A stretch of 64,000 nt of DNA from Pseudo-nitzschia pungens. Taxonomy: Eukaryota > Bacillariophyta > Bacillariophyceae > Bacillariales > Bacillariaceae. The stretch's first letter is position 1; every line of letters begins with the position of its first letter. Below the pieces are notes generated by a model. That model made no database searches, was not told where the DNA came from, and was given only the letters and a program-made list of their open reading frames with translations. A program made the position numbers and the translations under genes. Of this stretch, positions 44,149 to 54,956 are shown in pieces. The stretch lies in contig CM074762.1 of the NCBI GenBank assembly GCA_037355855.1, forward strand, positions 868,001 to 932,000. Reading direction: 5' to 3'.

Positions 44149-45217
44149 TCAGACAACGCAGTGGGTCGTGCTCTGGACCTGGGTTGCGGCGAGTCCGCTG
44201 GCCCGGTCGGACAACCAGAGGAGGTTGGAGGCCATCTTTTGGATCACGTCGGACCAGCTGCTGTGATCCATTTCATCCAGCTTTTTCAGCTCGGTCGTTC
44301 CGATCCGGGTGGCAGAGCTCTCGTAGGGCGGTCCGGGAGGATCGCTGCTTCCATGGCACGAGGCCGGAAGGGACAGGGCGTGCTTCACGATCTGGTCGAG
44401 GAGGGCGTTCCAGGCCGTGAGGCTCCCGCAGGCCCCCGGCTCGAGGTTATATATTTTCTTGCGGTAGATGAGCTTGGCGCAATCCGCGAGGGGAACGAGT
44501 TTCCAATCCGGGCTGGGGTAGTTCAGGAGGTTTCCCAGACCCAGCAGGAGCTGTGTTGCCTGGGCCCAGGCGACCTTGATTTCTTGCTCCACCAGATCTC
44601 CCCTGGGCCGAAACGCCAGCCGGAGCTGATTGATGAGCGGGTAGTGCAGCCCTCGAACAGTGTCCACCTTGAGCTCAAAGACGACCCGGGGCAGGGCCAC
44701 GCAGGTCAGCTTGTCCACCTCCGTCTGAACCTCTTCGAGGGTTTGGGTCAGGATGGCGAGGCGGTGGTCAAAGGCCTCCGAGTGTTTGTCGAGCGCGTTT
44801 CGTTCCATGTGCAATTGTTCCTGGAGAAGTTCGAGTTCCCTGGCCCGGAGAGTCTCCTGGTGATGCAGGTGCTTGTAGTGCGCCAGCTCGTCGGCCTGCG
44901 TCTCGACGTCCCGTTCCAGCATTGCGATCTCATGGCGATACGCATCTTCGATGGCCGTGTTGGCTGAGGGCCACGCTCTTGCTCTTGTTGTTACAGTTGC
45001 ATTCAAATTCAATATTCATATTCAGATTCACAGCCGAGGAGGGATCCTCCCCTTCCTCCGTCGGAAGCGCCGCGGCCACGTGCTGCTCGAATGTTTTCTG
45101 GCGCTGCTTTGCGGTGCGGACCGTGTCCTCGTAGGCATCGATTTCCGCGTAGAGGCGTTGTGTGTCGGCTTCGAGCGCCGCCGCCACGCGTTCGATGCAG
45201 TCCAAACACAGCTCCAT
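44149..45217 (-). CDS. Beclin-1/ATG6-like autophagy protein (5' end unresolved)
   Basis: Two parts: 45217-44995 (from ATG, MELCLDCIERVAAALEADTQ) and 44963-44149. The first matches the Beclin segment that begins L-C-x-x-C and leads into coiled coil. The second continues the coiled coil (about 110 residues) and then resembles the Beclin evolutionarily conserved domain: EIKVAWAQATQLLLGLG corresponds to the E-I-N-x-A-W-G-Q-T signature, WKLVPLADCAKLI to the Y-R-L-V-P-x-G-x-x-S segment, and WSDVIQKMASNLLWLS to the terminal W-x-x-A-L-K helix. Beclin is a subunit of the class III PI3-kinase complex in autophagy. The parts are in different frames. The only phase-consistent GT-AG join would be a 31-base intron, unusually short; a one-base error would have the same effect. 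The frame also stays open upstream of 45217 without an ATG, so further 5' exons probably exist, perhaps starting at the ATG at 45631. Confidence 0.7.
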
Positions 45218-46735
45218 GTTGTTGTTGTTGTTGTTGTTGTTATTGTTTGAATGGCTGCTGCCGGTGGCATCGTCGGTTTCGTCCGAGCAGAGATAGGCGG
45301 CTTCCAACAGTTTCGTCAGGTGCCGGTGTCGCTCCGCGAATCCGTGCGGCTTGCTGCTTGTCTTCCTCGTGGCAAGCTCGTCTCCGGCTGTTGTTTTCCC
45401 GGGGAGTCAGGAGGTGAACCCACAGGGATTCCAGCCACACCGCACTCTTTGTGGACTCTTCGTTATCGTTGTCGTTGTCGGATGGATGAGAGGTTCCGGG
45501 TCGTGTTTGATGCTGCTGCTGTTGCTGCTGCTTGCTGTGTTGGGTCCGTCGCCCCCGGATCCAAATTGGACATGGCACCGCAGGTACAACGCACTAACTG
45601 GACCGCCGTATTTCGCTGCACCCTTGTCCATCGCTGTGTGTTCACGTTCTCTGCGGGTAGGCTTGCCGTTCGTCGGCCCGGTTTCGTTGGAAGCTTTCCC
45701 GGATTGTTTCCATTCTTTGCTTTGCTTTGCTTTGGTTTCGGTTCGATTCGATTCGGTTCGGTTCGGTTCGGTGCGATAGCGAAAAAGAATCAAGGGTATC
45801 GGAATTGATCCTGCAGCACACTACTGACCAAGTAGATCAGGGAGTTGAGAAGGAATCGTGTGGAGATTTTGATGCGATTGAGAGAGGAAGAGCAATACGC
45901 AATACGAAAGTTTTTGCATGTACACATCCATGCACGTAAGGTTATTCGTACGGTACTTGCATTATTTTTTGTATTCGTGTTCCTGTTCCTCATGATGGAA
46001 GAACAGTTGGCAGCAACACGCATAAGTTACGGTAAAGCTTAGAAGAAGTCCTGAACGAACAACGTTGTACCGGTCTTACGGTAAAGTAACAACCTCCAAA
46101 CGAAACACAAAAACTAATGACAAAATTTCGGTCGTGGTTGATTGATCGATCGAATCAATCAATCAACAATGAACAGTCAACAATCATCATCATCATCATC
46201 AATCAAAAATCCTTCCTACCGTAGGATCGGCGCGGAGAATGGTGCCTCGTGTTCTGTTTCCTTTCTTCTTCTGTTATTCTTTGTAAGGTTACCTATTAGT
46301 CCTAAGATACAGAAAGTGTATGATGATCAATTCTCATACGGGTAAGATTTACTTGTATTACTATGTCACGTGGTGCTATTTCGTACAGTAATTACCGTAA
46401 GGTTATCCCTAAACAGGGAGGGTATGTTCGTAAAGCAGAGTTTCCCCGTGCTGCCCTAGTTTTGGATCTTTATGGAATTGAGAATCCGTAACTTACCGTA
46501 ATCCGTGACTATCCGGTCTCACGGTGGATCGATCCGTTGTGATTCAGTGTGAATGATTCTCCGATCGGTAACTTACCGATGCAAGTAAGACTCTCGTTAT
46601 TCTTATCTTTCCTTCTCCTTTCGTGTCGAACCAAAAAGGATTCGCAAGGTGCAACGGGCCGCAGCTGCTTGTTGCCAACAACAAACAATACTTCGTTATC
46701 GTCACATTACCATTACATCTCTAGATAAACACACC
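45218..46735. other. Head-to-head region between the Beclin-like gene and the SDR gene
   Basis: It includes the (GTT)n run at 45218-45243 (a poly-Asn stretch in the Beclin frame), probable Beclin 5' exon material up to about 45631 (frame starting MDKGAAKYGGPVSALYLRCH), a GGTTC/GATTC pentanucleotide run (about 45735-45775) and one GTAAGGTTAC motif at 46283. No other gene is supported. Confidence 0.5.
46283..46292. promoter_or_regulatory. GTAAGGTTAC motif
   Basis: An exact copy about 450 bp upstream of the SDR ATG. Near-matches (GTAAGGTTAT) occur at about 45936 and 46397. Confidence 0.4.
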
Positions 46736-47951
46736 ATGATTCGAATCCGAAGTACGCTGCCATTCTTTACATTGGTGGCTACCGCAGCACTCTGGCTGCC
46801 GTTGCTCGATCCATTTCTGGGAGGACAACACCCCGGAGCAACAACCCAAACCCACGCGCTGTTGTTCACCTCTTCTGCCCCGCTGCGAGGCGGAGTTCAA
46901 ACGCCAAAGATGTCGTCCAGCAGCAGCAACAACGAAACCCCCCAGCGGGTTGCCGTTCTTGGCGCCACCGGACGGCTCGGAACCGAAACCGTCCGCAAAC
47001 TCCTCGAGCGGGAAATTCCCGTCTCGATCTTGGTCCGGTCCTCCTCGGTCGACAAGCTGGATCCTTCGATCCGCGACAGCAACATGGTGACCGTGATCGA
47101 GGGAGACCTGCTGGCGCCTCATCCTCCTTCCCAGCAGGCCCCGGGAATCGTCCTCTACGACGAGGACACGGTCCGTCCCTCTCCCGAGCTCGTCGAGTGC
47201 CTGGAGGGATGCTCCGTTTGCATCGCCTGCTACGGTGCCACCCGCAAAACCAAGCCCGGGGACTGGTTGGTCTCCGCGCTCTTTGGCGAGTCCGTGGTCG
47301 ACGCTTCCGAGGACACGGATCCGACCCACGCCAAGCAAATCAATTACCGGAGCATGCTGGCCCTGGTCCGGGCCTGCTCGGCGGAGTCTTCGGGCAGCCC
47401 CAAGCACGTCGTCCGCATCACCGGCAAGGGAGAAGATCCGGAGGGAATCTTTTCGATTCTGCTCAACGGACTGGGATCCTTTTGCAAGCTCTGGAACTAC
47501 CAGGGGAGAGGTTGCTCTGCGGACTTCCGGCATTCCCTACACCATTGTCCGGCCGGGGGTCATGGTCGACAGCCTTCCCAAGACCAAGGACGAGAACATG
47601 GTCAAGACGCTCGCGCTTTCCGGCAACGGCGGAAACGATCTCAAGGTGTCGCCCGTCACGCGGGACCAGATCGCCGAGCTGTTGGTAGAGCTGGCGACAA
47701 CACCCGTCAACGACAACGACAAGGATAACCACCGCCGGTCGACCCTCGCGGCCATGACGGTGGAAACCCCCTCCATCCAAACGGATCCCCTTCTGTCGGA
47801 GAAGATCGCGGCGCTGCCTTCCGATTCCCGGGAATTTCCGGCGTCGCTCGTTTCCGCGCACCAATCCGCCGTACGGGCCTTTGTCCGAAAGCTCGCGGTG
47901 GTCTTTTTCGGGATCCTCGCGGTGGCGGTGGCCGCAATCGTGAAGCACTAA
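46736..47951 (+). CDS. NAD(P)-binding atypical SDR/NmrA-like protein, frameshifted in the middle
   Basis: The ATG at 46736 opens a hydrophobic N-terminal presequence (MIRIRSTLPFFTLVATAALW). A Rossmann fold follows with VAVLGATGRLGTETVRKLL near residue 70, ILVRSSSVDKL and VIEGDLLAP. After LGSFCKLWNYQG the frame must move by one base to continue as EVALRTSGIPYTIVRPGVMV, the family's typical next segment. The shift maps to a run of four G at 47503-47506, and removing one G gives a 404-residue protein ending in a membrane anchor (VVFFGILAVAVAAIV) before TAA at 47951. The total span is 1216 bases, one more than a multiple of three, in agreement. Atypical SDRs of this type bind NAD(P) in chlorophyll, lipid or stress pathways; no specific reaction can be assigned. 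The N-terminus may target the plastid or ER. Confidence 0.8.
47503..47506 (+). other. Probable one-base insertion in a G run
   Basis: CAGGGGAGAGG here interrupts an otherwise continuous SDR frame. With three G the protein reads NYQGEVALRTSGIPYTIV. Confidence 0.7.
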
Positions 47952-47961
47952 CGCGAAACAA

Positions 47962-47988
47962 ACAAACAAACAAACAAACAAACGAGCA
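47962..47988. repeat. (AAAC)n microsatellite
   Basis: About seven units lie directly after the SDR stop codon. Confidence 0.9.
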
Positions 47989-49062
47989 AAGACAGCCAAC
48001 CAAATGAATCGCACCGCAACCGATGGATCTTGTACGTGTACCTCTGGAATCCCGAACGAAACAACACAAACAGATGACCACAGCTGAAGAACACAACGGG
48101 AACGAATCACGAACGAAGCAACCCGCAACCCACGGTGAGATCATACCATGGGCAGCAATGGCCGACCAGAAACAGAGTCGACTCTACAACAATGATGCCA
48201 TTACAGAAATCGTTCACAACATCAGACAACGCAAACAATGATGCAGAGTCGACGGGATCGGTGTATACCAAATGAAACCAAAATCAAAATCGAAACCAAC
48301 CCGTGTCAAGAACCTTAGAGCACTAGCCTATTTCTATCGGTCACGGCTCTTTCGAAAAACAGTGCCCTAGTATGTGTAGTTTGTTTCTTTCAAAGTGTTA
48401 TATTATGCAAACATGAACTGTAGAATCCAAAGTCCGGTAGCAGCAACGTATTGGTTCGGTCCATTCCATTCCGACGGCATTGTGCCATGGCAGGTCATCT
48501 AGACCGAAATGCGTTCCACGCTTTTTGGAAGAATCAACGAAACCAACAATAGTCCTCGGGATTCGTTCTGGAAATTGCGGCGCGCCACAGTCCGGGCCGA
48601 AGATTGTGGGAACGACTGACTCGGTCCCCCGCGCACTTCCCGGGGATCGCCCCGACGGGACAATTCAACCGCGACGCTGCGCATAATCAACGTCAAGACC
48701 GCCCGCAACGCTTCCGTTCCGTTCCGTTCCCTTCCGTTTCATTTCATTTCACGGTTCGGATGCAAGACCAAGCACTTGCCCCAGATAGCTTCGTGCGGAG
48801 CGATTCTGGTAGTTACCCCAAGCATTGTTGCGCTTCGAGAACGTTTTGCACAGGGGCCAAGAAAAAAAGCCTGGAAGCACGACTACGTTCCGCCACACTC
48901 GTTTTCCCAGCGTGTGCATGTGACTGTTGAAATGTCGGCAAACTACGTCGTCTTGGGAGAATAATTTTGTGTAGAATCCGAACAGTCCAAGCATAGACGT
49001 ATTGTTTTGAATCATCTATTCTCTTGAAAGCTAAAGAAATTGCTTATAGTAAATATTGTACA

Positions 49063-49482
49063 ACCGTTCTGCACCTCTATCGCAAACCGATCCGCACCTC
49101 TATTGCGTAAACCGATCCGCACCTCTACTGCAATCCGATCCGCACCTCTGTTGCATAAACCGATCCGCACCTCTACTGCAATCCGATCCGCACCTCTATC
49201 GCAAACCGATCCGCACCTCTATTGCAATCCGATCCGCACCTCTATTGCGTAAACCGATCCGCACCTCTACTGCAATCCGATCCGCACCTCTATCGCAAAC
49301 CGATCCGCACCTCTATTGCAATCCGATCCGCACCTCTATTGCGTAAACCGATCCGCACCTCTACTGCAATCCGATCCGCACCTCTATTGCATAAACCGAT
49401 CCGCACCTCTACTGCAATCCGATCCGCACCTCTATTGCAAATTCGCACCTCTATTGCGTAAACCGATCTGCACCCCTTTCGC
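49063..49482. repeat. Tandem array, 17 intact copies of a 23-25-bp unit
   Basis: The core CCGATCCGCACCTCTA recurs 17 times, with a degenerate 18th copy (CCGATCTGCACCCC). Unit tails vary among CGCAAA, TGCGTAAA, TGCATAAA and TGCAAT, so unit lengths alternate between 23 and 25 bases. The array is stop-free over long stretches in all three forward frames (Arg-Ser-Ala-Pro-Leu-type repeats). Confidence 0.9.
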
Positions 49483-49681
49483 TGTTGGTTTCGGTTCCTT
49501 TCCTTTTATTTCCTTTCGTTTTTTGTGGTTCTACTACTTGGGGTCCTGACTCTTTGATTGAGGCGGCGTTAAAGTCTGGTTACAGAGTGAGTAATTTAGA
49601 TCCACTTTCGGTGGTATACGTAAAATACTAATATCGTTTCCTTTTGTTTCGCTTGTGATTTGACAGCGCTCCTCCGCAACC

Positions 49682-50953
49682 TCAAAACGACGGTGCCTTC
49701 TCGACGACCAGTTGGTCGCCCGTGGCCGGGTGCGCCAGGCGCAACTCCCTCGCATGAAGGCACATGACCTGGTTCGTTTCGCGGACGTATCCATCCAGCG
49801 CCAGCTGCAGATCCACGGATGCCTGGCTCGGGAGCAATCCTTCCGTCGACAAGCCGCCGTTGGGGGCGGCCTCCCCGTAGATCCCGTACGCCGGATCCCC
49901 CAGGATGGGGTGGCCCATCGCTGCGCAGTGCACACGGAGTTGGTGTGTGCGTCCCGTGATGGGAGTCAGCTTGAGCCTCGTCACGGGATGCTGGGATGTT
50001 TCTCCCCCCTTCGCAGTACTCGAGTCACACGCAACAACGTATTCTCGCGCCACTACCTCGAACAGGGTTCGGCTGGGTTTGGGATTTTTCTTCACCAGCT
50101 TTTTGAATCCGGCCGTTTGGAGGTCCTTCACCGCCTGCTTGGCCTCGCGCTCGCTCGCGGGCGTTGCCACACGCATAAAGGGGGGATACCGGTGGTCGCG
50201 CTGAAGGGGCAGGTCGATGCTTCCCCTCTGGATGCCCGGATCCAGGTGTCCGCAGACCACCGCCTCGTAGTGTTTCGAAACCCCCTCTCGCTCCCGAAAC
50301 AGGGCCTGTAGCCCCAATAGGGTCGGTTTGTTCTTGGCAAACATCACGAGCCCCGAGGTATCCATGTCCAGCCGGTGGACAATCATGTGCTCGGGTCGGA
50401 ACTCCCCGAGCGCGTCCCGGAATTCCTCGTGCACCACCGTCAGCAGGCTCGGATTGGAATGGATTCCCGGAACCGTCAGCACTCCAGATGGTTTATTGAC
50501 CACCACCAGATGGTCGTCGTCGTGGACGATGAGCTCTGGCAGCCGAGACCGGGGCAACGGGGTCGAAGCGCGTTTGGCGGCCTGGGTTTTTCGGAGCTGC
50601 CGCTGGTATTGGAGTACCGTCTCAGGGATTTCTGTCGTTGCACTGTCCGTGCCATTTTTTTGACTGGTTGTAGCCTTCTCAGACGATGGTTCGCTTCTAG
50701 TGGAATGCTGCTCAGTGGCACAACATTGCGATTTGGCATTGGGATGATTCCATGGTTTCTTTCGCTTGGACGGAACAGAATCAGAAGTCTGTGATGGCAT
50801 GGATATGGTTAGAAAACCGTTCTCGATGTGGCTCAAATACTGATTTTCACATTCATCTCCGTGCCCACTTCCATCATTTACGCCGTGGTTGGGCGGTATT
50901 GTCGTTCCAGCATGATCACTTTCTGACTGAGGCTTCCGGCAGTTGTTCCCCAT
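49682..50953 (-). CDS. RluA-family RNA pseudouridine synthase (423 aa)
   Basis: The start is the ATG at 50953 (MGNNCRKPQSESD); the frame is open somewhat further but without an ATG. The first 130 residues are Ser/Thr/Lys-rich and probably disordered. The catalytic domain starts around LIVHDDDHLVVVNKPSG and contains the RluA motif HRLDMDTSGLVMFAK with the catalytic Asp, followed by YEAVVCGHL, TRLKLTPITGRTHQLRVH and GHPILGDPAYG. The enzyme isomerises uridine to pseudouridine in rRNA or tRNA; the target cannot be read from sequence. No S4 domain is seen, and no clear organelle presequence, so cytosol or nucleus is most likely. Confidence 0.9.
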   Translation of the reverse strand: MGNNCRKPQSESDHAGTTIPPNHGVNDGSGHGDECENQYLSHIENGFLTISMPSQTSDSVPSKRKKPWNHPNAKSQCCATEQHSTRSEPSSEKATTSQKNGTDSATTEIPETVLQYQRQLRKTQAAKRASTPLPRSRLPELIVHDDDHLVVVNKPSGVLTVPGIHSNPSLLTVVHEEFRDALGEFRPEHMIVHRLDMDTSGLVMFAKNKPTLLGLQALFREREGVSKHYEAVVCGHLDPGIQRGSIDLPLQRDHRYPPFMRVATPASEREAKQAVKDLQTAGFKKLVKKNPKPSRTLFEVVAREYVVACDSSTAKGGETSQHPVTRLKLTPITGRTHQLRVHCAAMGHPILGDPAYGIYGEAAPNGGLSTEGLLPSQASVDLQLALDGYVRETNQVMCLHARELRLAHPATGDQLVVEKAPSF

Positions 50954-52319
50954 GATTCGTGTCGGTCGATTGAGATCTAGTCTCTCCCCCGATCTGCGCA
51001 CCGTTCTGCGTTTCACCCATTACCAATCGATGGTTCGCCGACCGTATCGATCCCGACGGTGGTCTGAGCAGCGCGGAAACCGTCCAATTTGGGACTACGA
51101 AACGGGAACGCAAAGGAAGCGATCGGATTGTTGGTCTCAGTCTCAGTCGGATGGTCCGAATTGAGCGTGCTTCTAAAGCCCCAAACAACGCGATTCAATG
51201 GGACAAAAAGGTACAGACCACGACGATTGATGTATGAATAGCATGCAAGCAACGAGGAGTTGCTCGGATCGCGTTTTGAGAAAGGAAGGCGATTGGATGG
51301 ATGGGTTTTGTTGTGTTGCACTGTGTTCTTTTCATCGAACATCCATCCTGTTTCCTTTTTTCCCTTTCCAAATCGGCTTTGATTGCGTTTCTAAAAAATT
51401 CAGTGGAATAGAAAGATGGGCTATGGTACGAGCTATGAGCTACGAGCTACGAGCTATGAGCCATGACCTTTGAGCTCCGAGGTACTTTACGAGTTTCGAG
51501 TGTTCATACGTATGAATCATAAGTACCGGTCGTTGATGTGTTTCGTCTTCGTGCTTCGGAGGCTGAGAATGAGGGGATAAAAATTAAGGGTCATAGATTT
51601 CATTTCATCCCCCTTTTGGGGAAAGAAACTTTGGATTTGGATGGGTTTTGGGACCTTAAAAACAGAATTTTGATGGGAAGACTGCATTCGCTACTAAACC
51701 CATGACACCTTTTGTGGTAAGACTTTATTCTGTGGAGGCAGAAACACAAGTTTCTGGGTCCGGGGAAGAAAACTGCAGACAGAGTCGAATAAAGAAATGA
51801 TAAATAAGCAAGACCCCCCCACTCTCAAGAGTTATCGGTGGATCAATAGCAAAATCACAAAAACGGCAACGCCGTCGTACTGGTACGTATCCATCGGGAA
51901 TAGGAAGATCTTGACAGCCTCTTTCTTTCTGAAACCATCTCTTGCAAATCTCTTGAAAATTGAACTTGTACCGGTAATCCCTGTATTCTACTAGGTATGA
52001 ATAGCTTTTAACTTGGTGGTACGTGCTTTAAAATCGAACGGGAGTAACTGTTTTCCCTGTATTGAGCAAGGGGCAACTCCATTCTCTGTAGATGCCCTGT
52101 GTTGCTGGCAGAGAACGGTAAACAGTCCCAATTTCAGACTTGAACGCAAAAGAAAACATCCAGCTTTGTGCGGTCATATATTTATTGTGCCTGACCGTGC
52201 TGCTCTCGACTATTCTCGTCGGTATGAAACGCCTTCCATCTCAGACGAGAAACTGCTACTGAAGTGCAAGAAAGCGTAAGACAACAGCGGAGATTGGCGC
52301 AACATCCCTTGTGTTAGAG
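50954..52319. other. Spacer between the pseudouridine-synthase 5' end and the exonuclease-like gene
   Basis: No gene is supported. It contains a GAGCTAYGA-type repeat (about 51425-51475). Head-to-head arrangement, but no GTAAGGTTAC copy. Confidence 0.6.
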
Positions 52320-53510
52320 ATGTCGGCAGAAAAAAAGAAAACCACCACACAGATACTCCAGATTTCGTGTCAAAAGAATGGGTGGGGATTTGCGTATGGA
52401 ACCGAGGAGACAACGGGGAACTGGACCCTGGACGTTTATTACGCGATGGGAAAATCCAAGCGATTCGTGGTTACGATTCCGAGGAATGCCAAATTCGGAA
52501 AAGCCGTGGTCTCGGAAGAAGCCTTGCGAGGTCTGGACGGAATCTTGGCAGCTCGAGGCATCGAAACGGATTCGTGCCGCTCAGTCACGTCTTTCCGGGA
52601 AAGATACTCATTTTGGATTCGGCTTCGGAGGTCACCTGGCAGCGGTTCTGGACGGACTCGCCCACGGAGGTGGGGATAGACTGCGAAGGCAACCAGATCT
52701 CGCCACCCGTCCTGGTCCAGATCTCGACCGAATACTACACGATCCTGGAGGTTCCGAGAAACGGTCGGCTGTCGAACAATCTGCGGCGGCTCTTGGAGAC
52801 GGAGTCGATCGTCAAGGTGTTTTGCGACAACTTTTCGGACCGGGACAAGATTTGTTTGGGGTTGGATCCGACGGAATGCGGATGTAAGAATGGCGTCGGA
52901 GAAGGCGAAAATCGAAAGTCGCACGTTGCCGACATTGAAATGCTGTCGAGGGAGGTGATGGGACCGAGCAATACACCGCGGGGGTTATCGAATCTAGTAT
53001 CTCTGTGTTTCCCGGAGCTGAATCTACGGATCGAAAAGCCGGGGAGGAAGGCAGCGGTTGAAGACCATTGGAAAATTTGTTGCGATTGAACAAGGAAGGT
53101 GAGTTGGAAGAAGTCGGGATTTCGTTTGTATCGCATCGCGCCTGCCGTCCACGTTACGTTTGGCTCGTTCTCAACACCGCATCAATCCCTGAATCGGGAA
53201 TCGTTGGATTGGATTTGTTTGCGCGTGCACACCGATGTCTAGACGAAAACCCTTGGAAGGACTATGGGAATTGAAAGACAGCCAAAAACAATACGCCGCG
53301 TTGGATGCCTTTTGCACCCTGAAAATATACCAACGATTGTGCTGGGAAGCTAAAGAACAAACAAGATTGGACGCACGAAGTTATCAAAATTGGATGAAAG
53401 AAGAAAGCAACAATGGATGTTTTCGCCATGGGCACGAGACGGATTTCACCCGTTCGCAGTATACGACTTTTTGGAACCTTTGTGATGGAAAGGGGCCTCG
53501 TCGAATTTGA
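52320..53510 (+). pseudogene. 3'-5' exonuclease (DEDDy type) gene with several frame disruptions
   Basis: Homology moves through frames. From the ATG at 52320 (MSAEKKKTTTQILQ) one frame runs to about 52580. The DEDD exonuclease core then continues in another frame: HVFPGKILILDSASEV, EVGIDCEGNQISPPVLVQIS (motif I, Asp-x-Glu) and VKVFCDNFSDRDK (motif II region). That frame stops at 53089. The third motif, LKDSQKQYAALDAFCTLKIY (Tyr-x3-Asp), appears in yet another frame from about 53242 to 53510. A GTGAGT donor at 53099 and a GATGTCTAG acceptor at 53241 could splice the last part, but the phases require at least one extra shift. The first change (near 52560-52600) looks like a one-base loss. WRN-type exonucleases with these motifs trim DNA or RNA 3' ends. 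Decay of the gene or assembly errors are both possible. Confidence 0.6.
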
Positions 53511-54000
53511 CAAGCAAGGTAGAATCGGTGTTTCGATTGGTGACTACTGAAAGGAATCCCACCCGCCGTGGTTTTTGTTTCGGCATCGAACGGTTCGTTG
53601 CAACGGGAACGTATCCATTGGTTTCACACTCTCAGCCCCTCCGTTGTCCCTCGGTTTATAATCTCCGAAGCCGATGCCGAAGCCGAAATGCATTGTTGCA
53701 TTCGGTGTCATCCAATGTGGGCGAAACCTGTGCAATCGGGATGCGTGTCGACATTGCACCGGGTCGTTCGAGGAACCGGCTGCAACGGTAGGATGGAACG
53801 AACCCAAAAAGTACGGTGATGGTTTCCCTGACTCGAGAAGCAGGAACCTTTGCAGCGACACGAGAATGGCGTTTGCGGGATGGATTCGAACGAAACCACG
53901 GAGGTCGACCAATCATTCAAAACGAGCGCTTTGAATCGAACTGCGCTAATTGCCTTGCAGCTGTGATTGCAACACTAAAGACGTGCGGATATCCGTAGTC
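53511..54000 (+). other. Coding-like but frame-broken segment after the exonuclease
   Basis: Fragments in alternating frames look protein-like: MERGLVEFDKQGRIGVSIGD (about 53489-53548), CGRNLCNRDACRHC (about 53715-53760, a possible zinc-binding knuckle) and CANCLAAVIATLKTCGYP ending at 53998. They may be the decayed 3' end of the same gene or a separate gene with unseen introns. Confidence 0.35.
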
Positions 54001-54956
54001 TGCAGGCCATTGGCTTGTTGATTTCTGATGTCTCCCGTTCAGCTACTGATCGCAACTACAGTAGCAAATTCTTTTGGATGTTTAGGCTTGGTTTGGTTGG
54101 TTTGGATTGCGAACACACGGATTAGGGACCCAAAAAATTGACAATGAATCAATCGAGAGGGATTTGGGTGTTCCTTTTTTGGGGGGGCCGTGGTTGGATC
54201 AATTGTTGCGAGTGCGGTCTCGACGATGACTTTTGGTTGTCGGAAAATACGTTTTGGTTTCACGGGAGACATTCGTCGTCCACAATGCTTTGCAATTCGC
54301 ATGATGAGCCCGAGAGAGAGAAGAAAAAAACAAAAACAAAAAAAAAGAAGCATGACGAATGAATCGCAGACACGACGTCACGAGTTGTCAACGAAGCGAG
54401 GGCAAGGATGGTACTGCTGTGGAAGCAGTAGTCGCTTGCATTGCTGCTGCACACTGCACAGCGATTGCGTATTCGCTTGTATCCATTGGCAGAAAATCGA
54501 AGGCTGCTGACACGAACGCAAGGAAGCGTCACCATAGAGCTATCCTTATTATTTGATTTTTTAAAAAAAAATACTTTGTAATGGCTACAATTAATTCGTT
54601 AGTCGTTTCTTGAGTTTCATCGACATCGTTGGGACCAAGAAGGGACGGCCGCGCACGGAGGGGAATATCGAGTCGGACAGTACTTCGGAGCTCACATCCA
54701 CCAGCTGGCAATCGTTGTTGGAACAAGTGGTTGGATTGGATGGCTCGTCATTCACTCGTCGTTGTCGATTCCTTCCTTCCCCTCCGCAGCATCCATTCTT
54801 CCCCGTTCCCACTCGAGCGTCAACAACTTTTCAGTTTGGCCGCGACTGAATCGTGCTTTCTTATCGACTTCGCAAAGAATCATGGAATATGCAAAATACA
54901 TAAAATATATACATCATGCATAGTAGCAGCAGCAGCAGCAACAACAACAAGAGTAG
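54001..54956. other. 3' flank of the GST gene; no gene seen
   Basis: This contains the GST 3' UTR on the minus strand. It was read for a SECIS element (ATGA, apical AA, GA quartet). ATGA words exist (for example minus strand 54883-54880), but no convincing long stem was found by eye. A-rich runs lie near 54325-54350. Confidence 0.5.

Larger units (their letters stand above)
47952..49681. other. Convergent spacer with AAAC microsatellite and 17-copy tandem array
   Basis: No gene is supported between the SDR and pseudouridine-synthase genes. A GTTCC-type run lies near 48711-48738. Confidence 0.6.

Noticed and set aside
49063..49482. Regular repeat array that could suggest CRISPR
   Set aside because: Units are tandem without unique spacers, and the genome is eukaryotic.
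54880..54925. ATGA words in the GST 3' flank as SECIS cores
   Set aside because: The best case (ATGATTCTTTGCGAAG) forms only a short, mismatched stem. A covariance-model search is needed, and absence by eye is not decisive.
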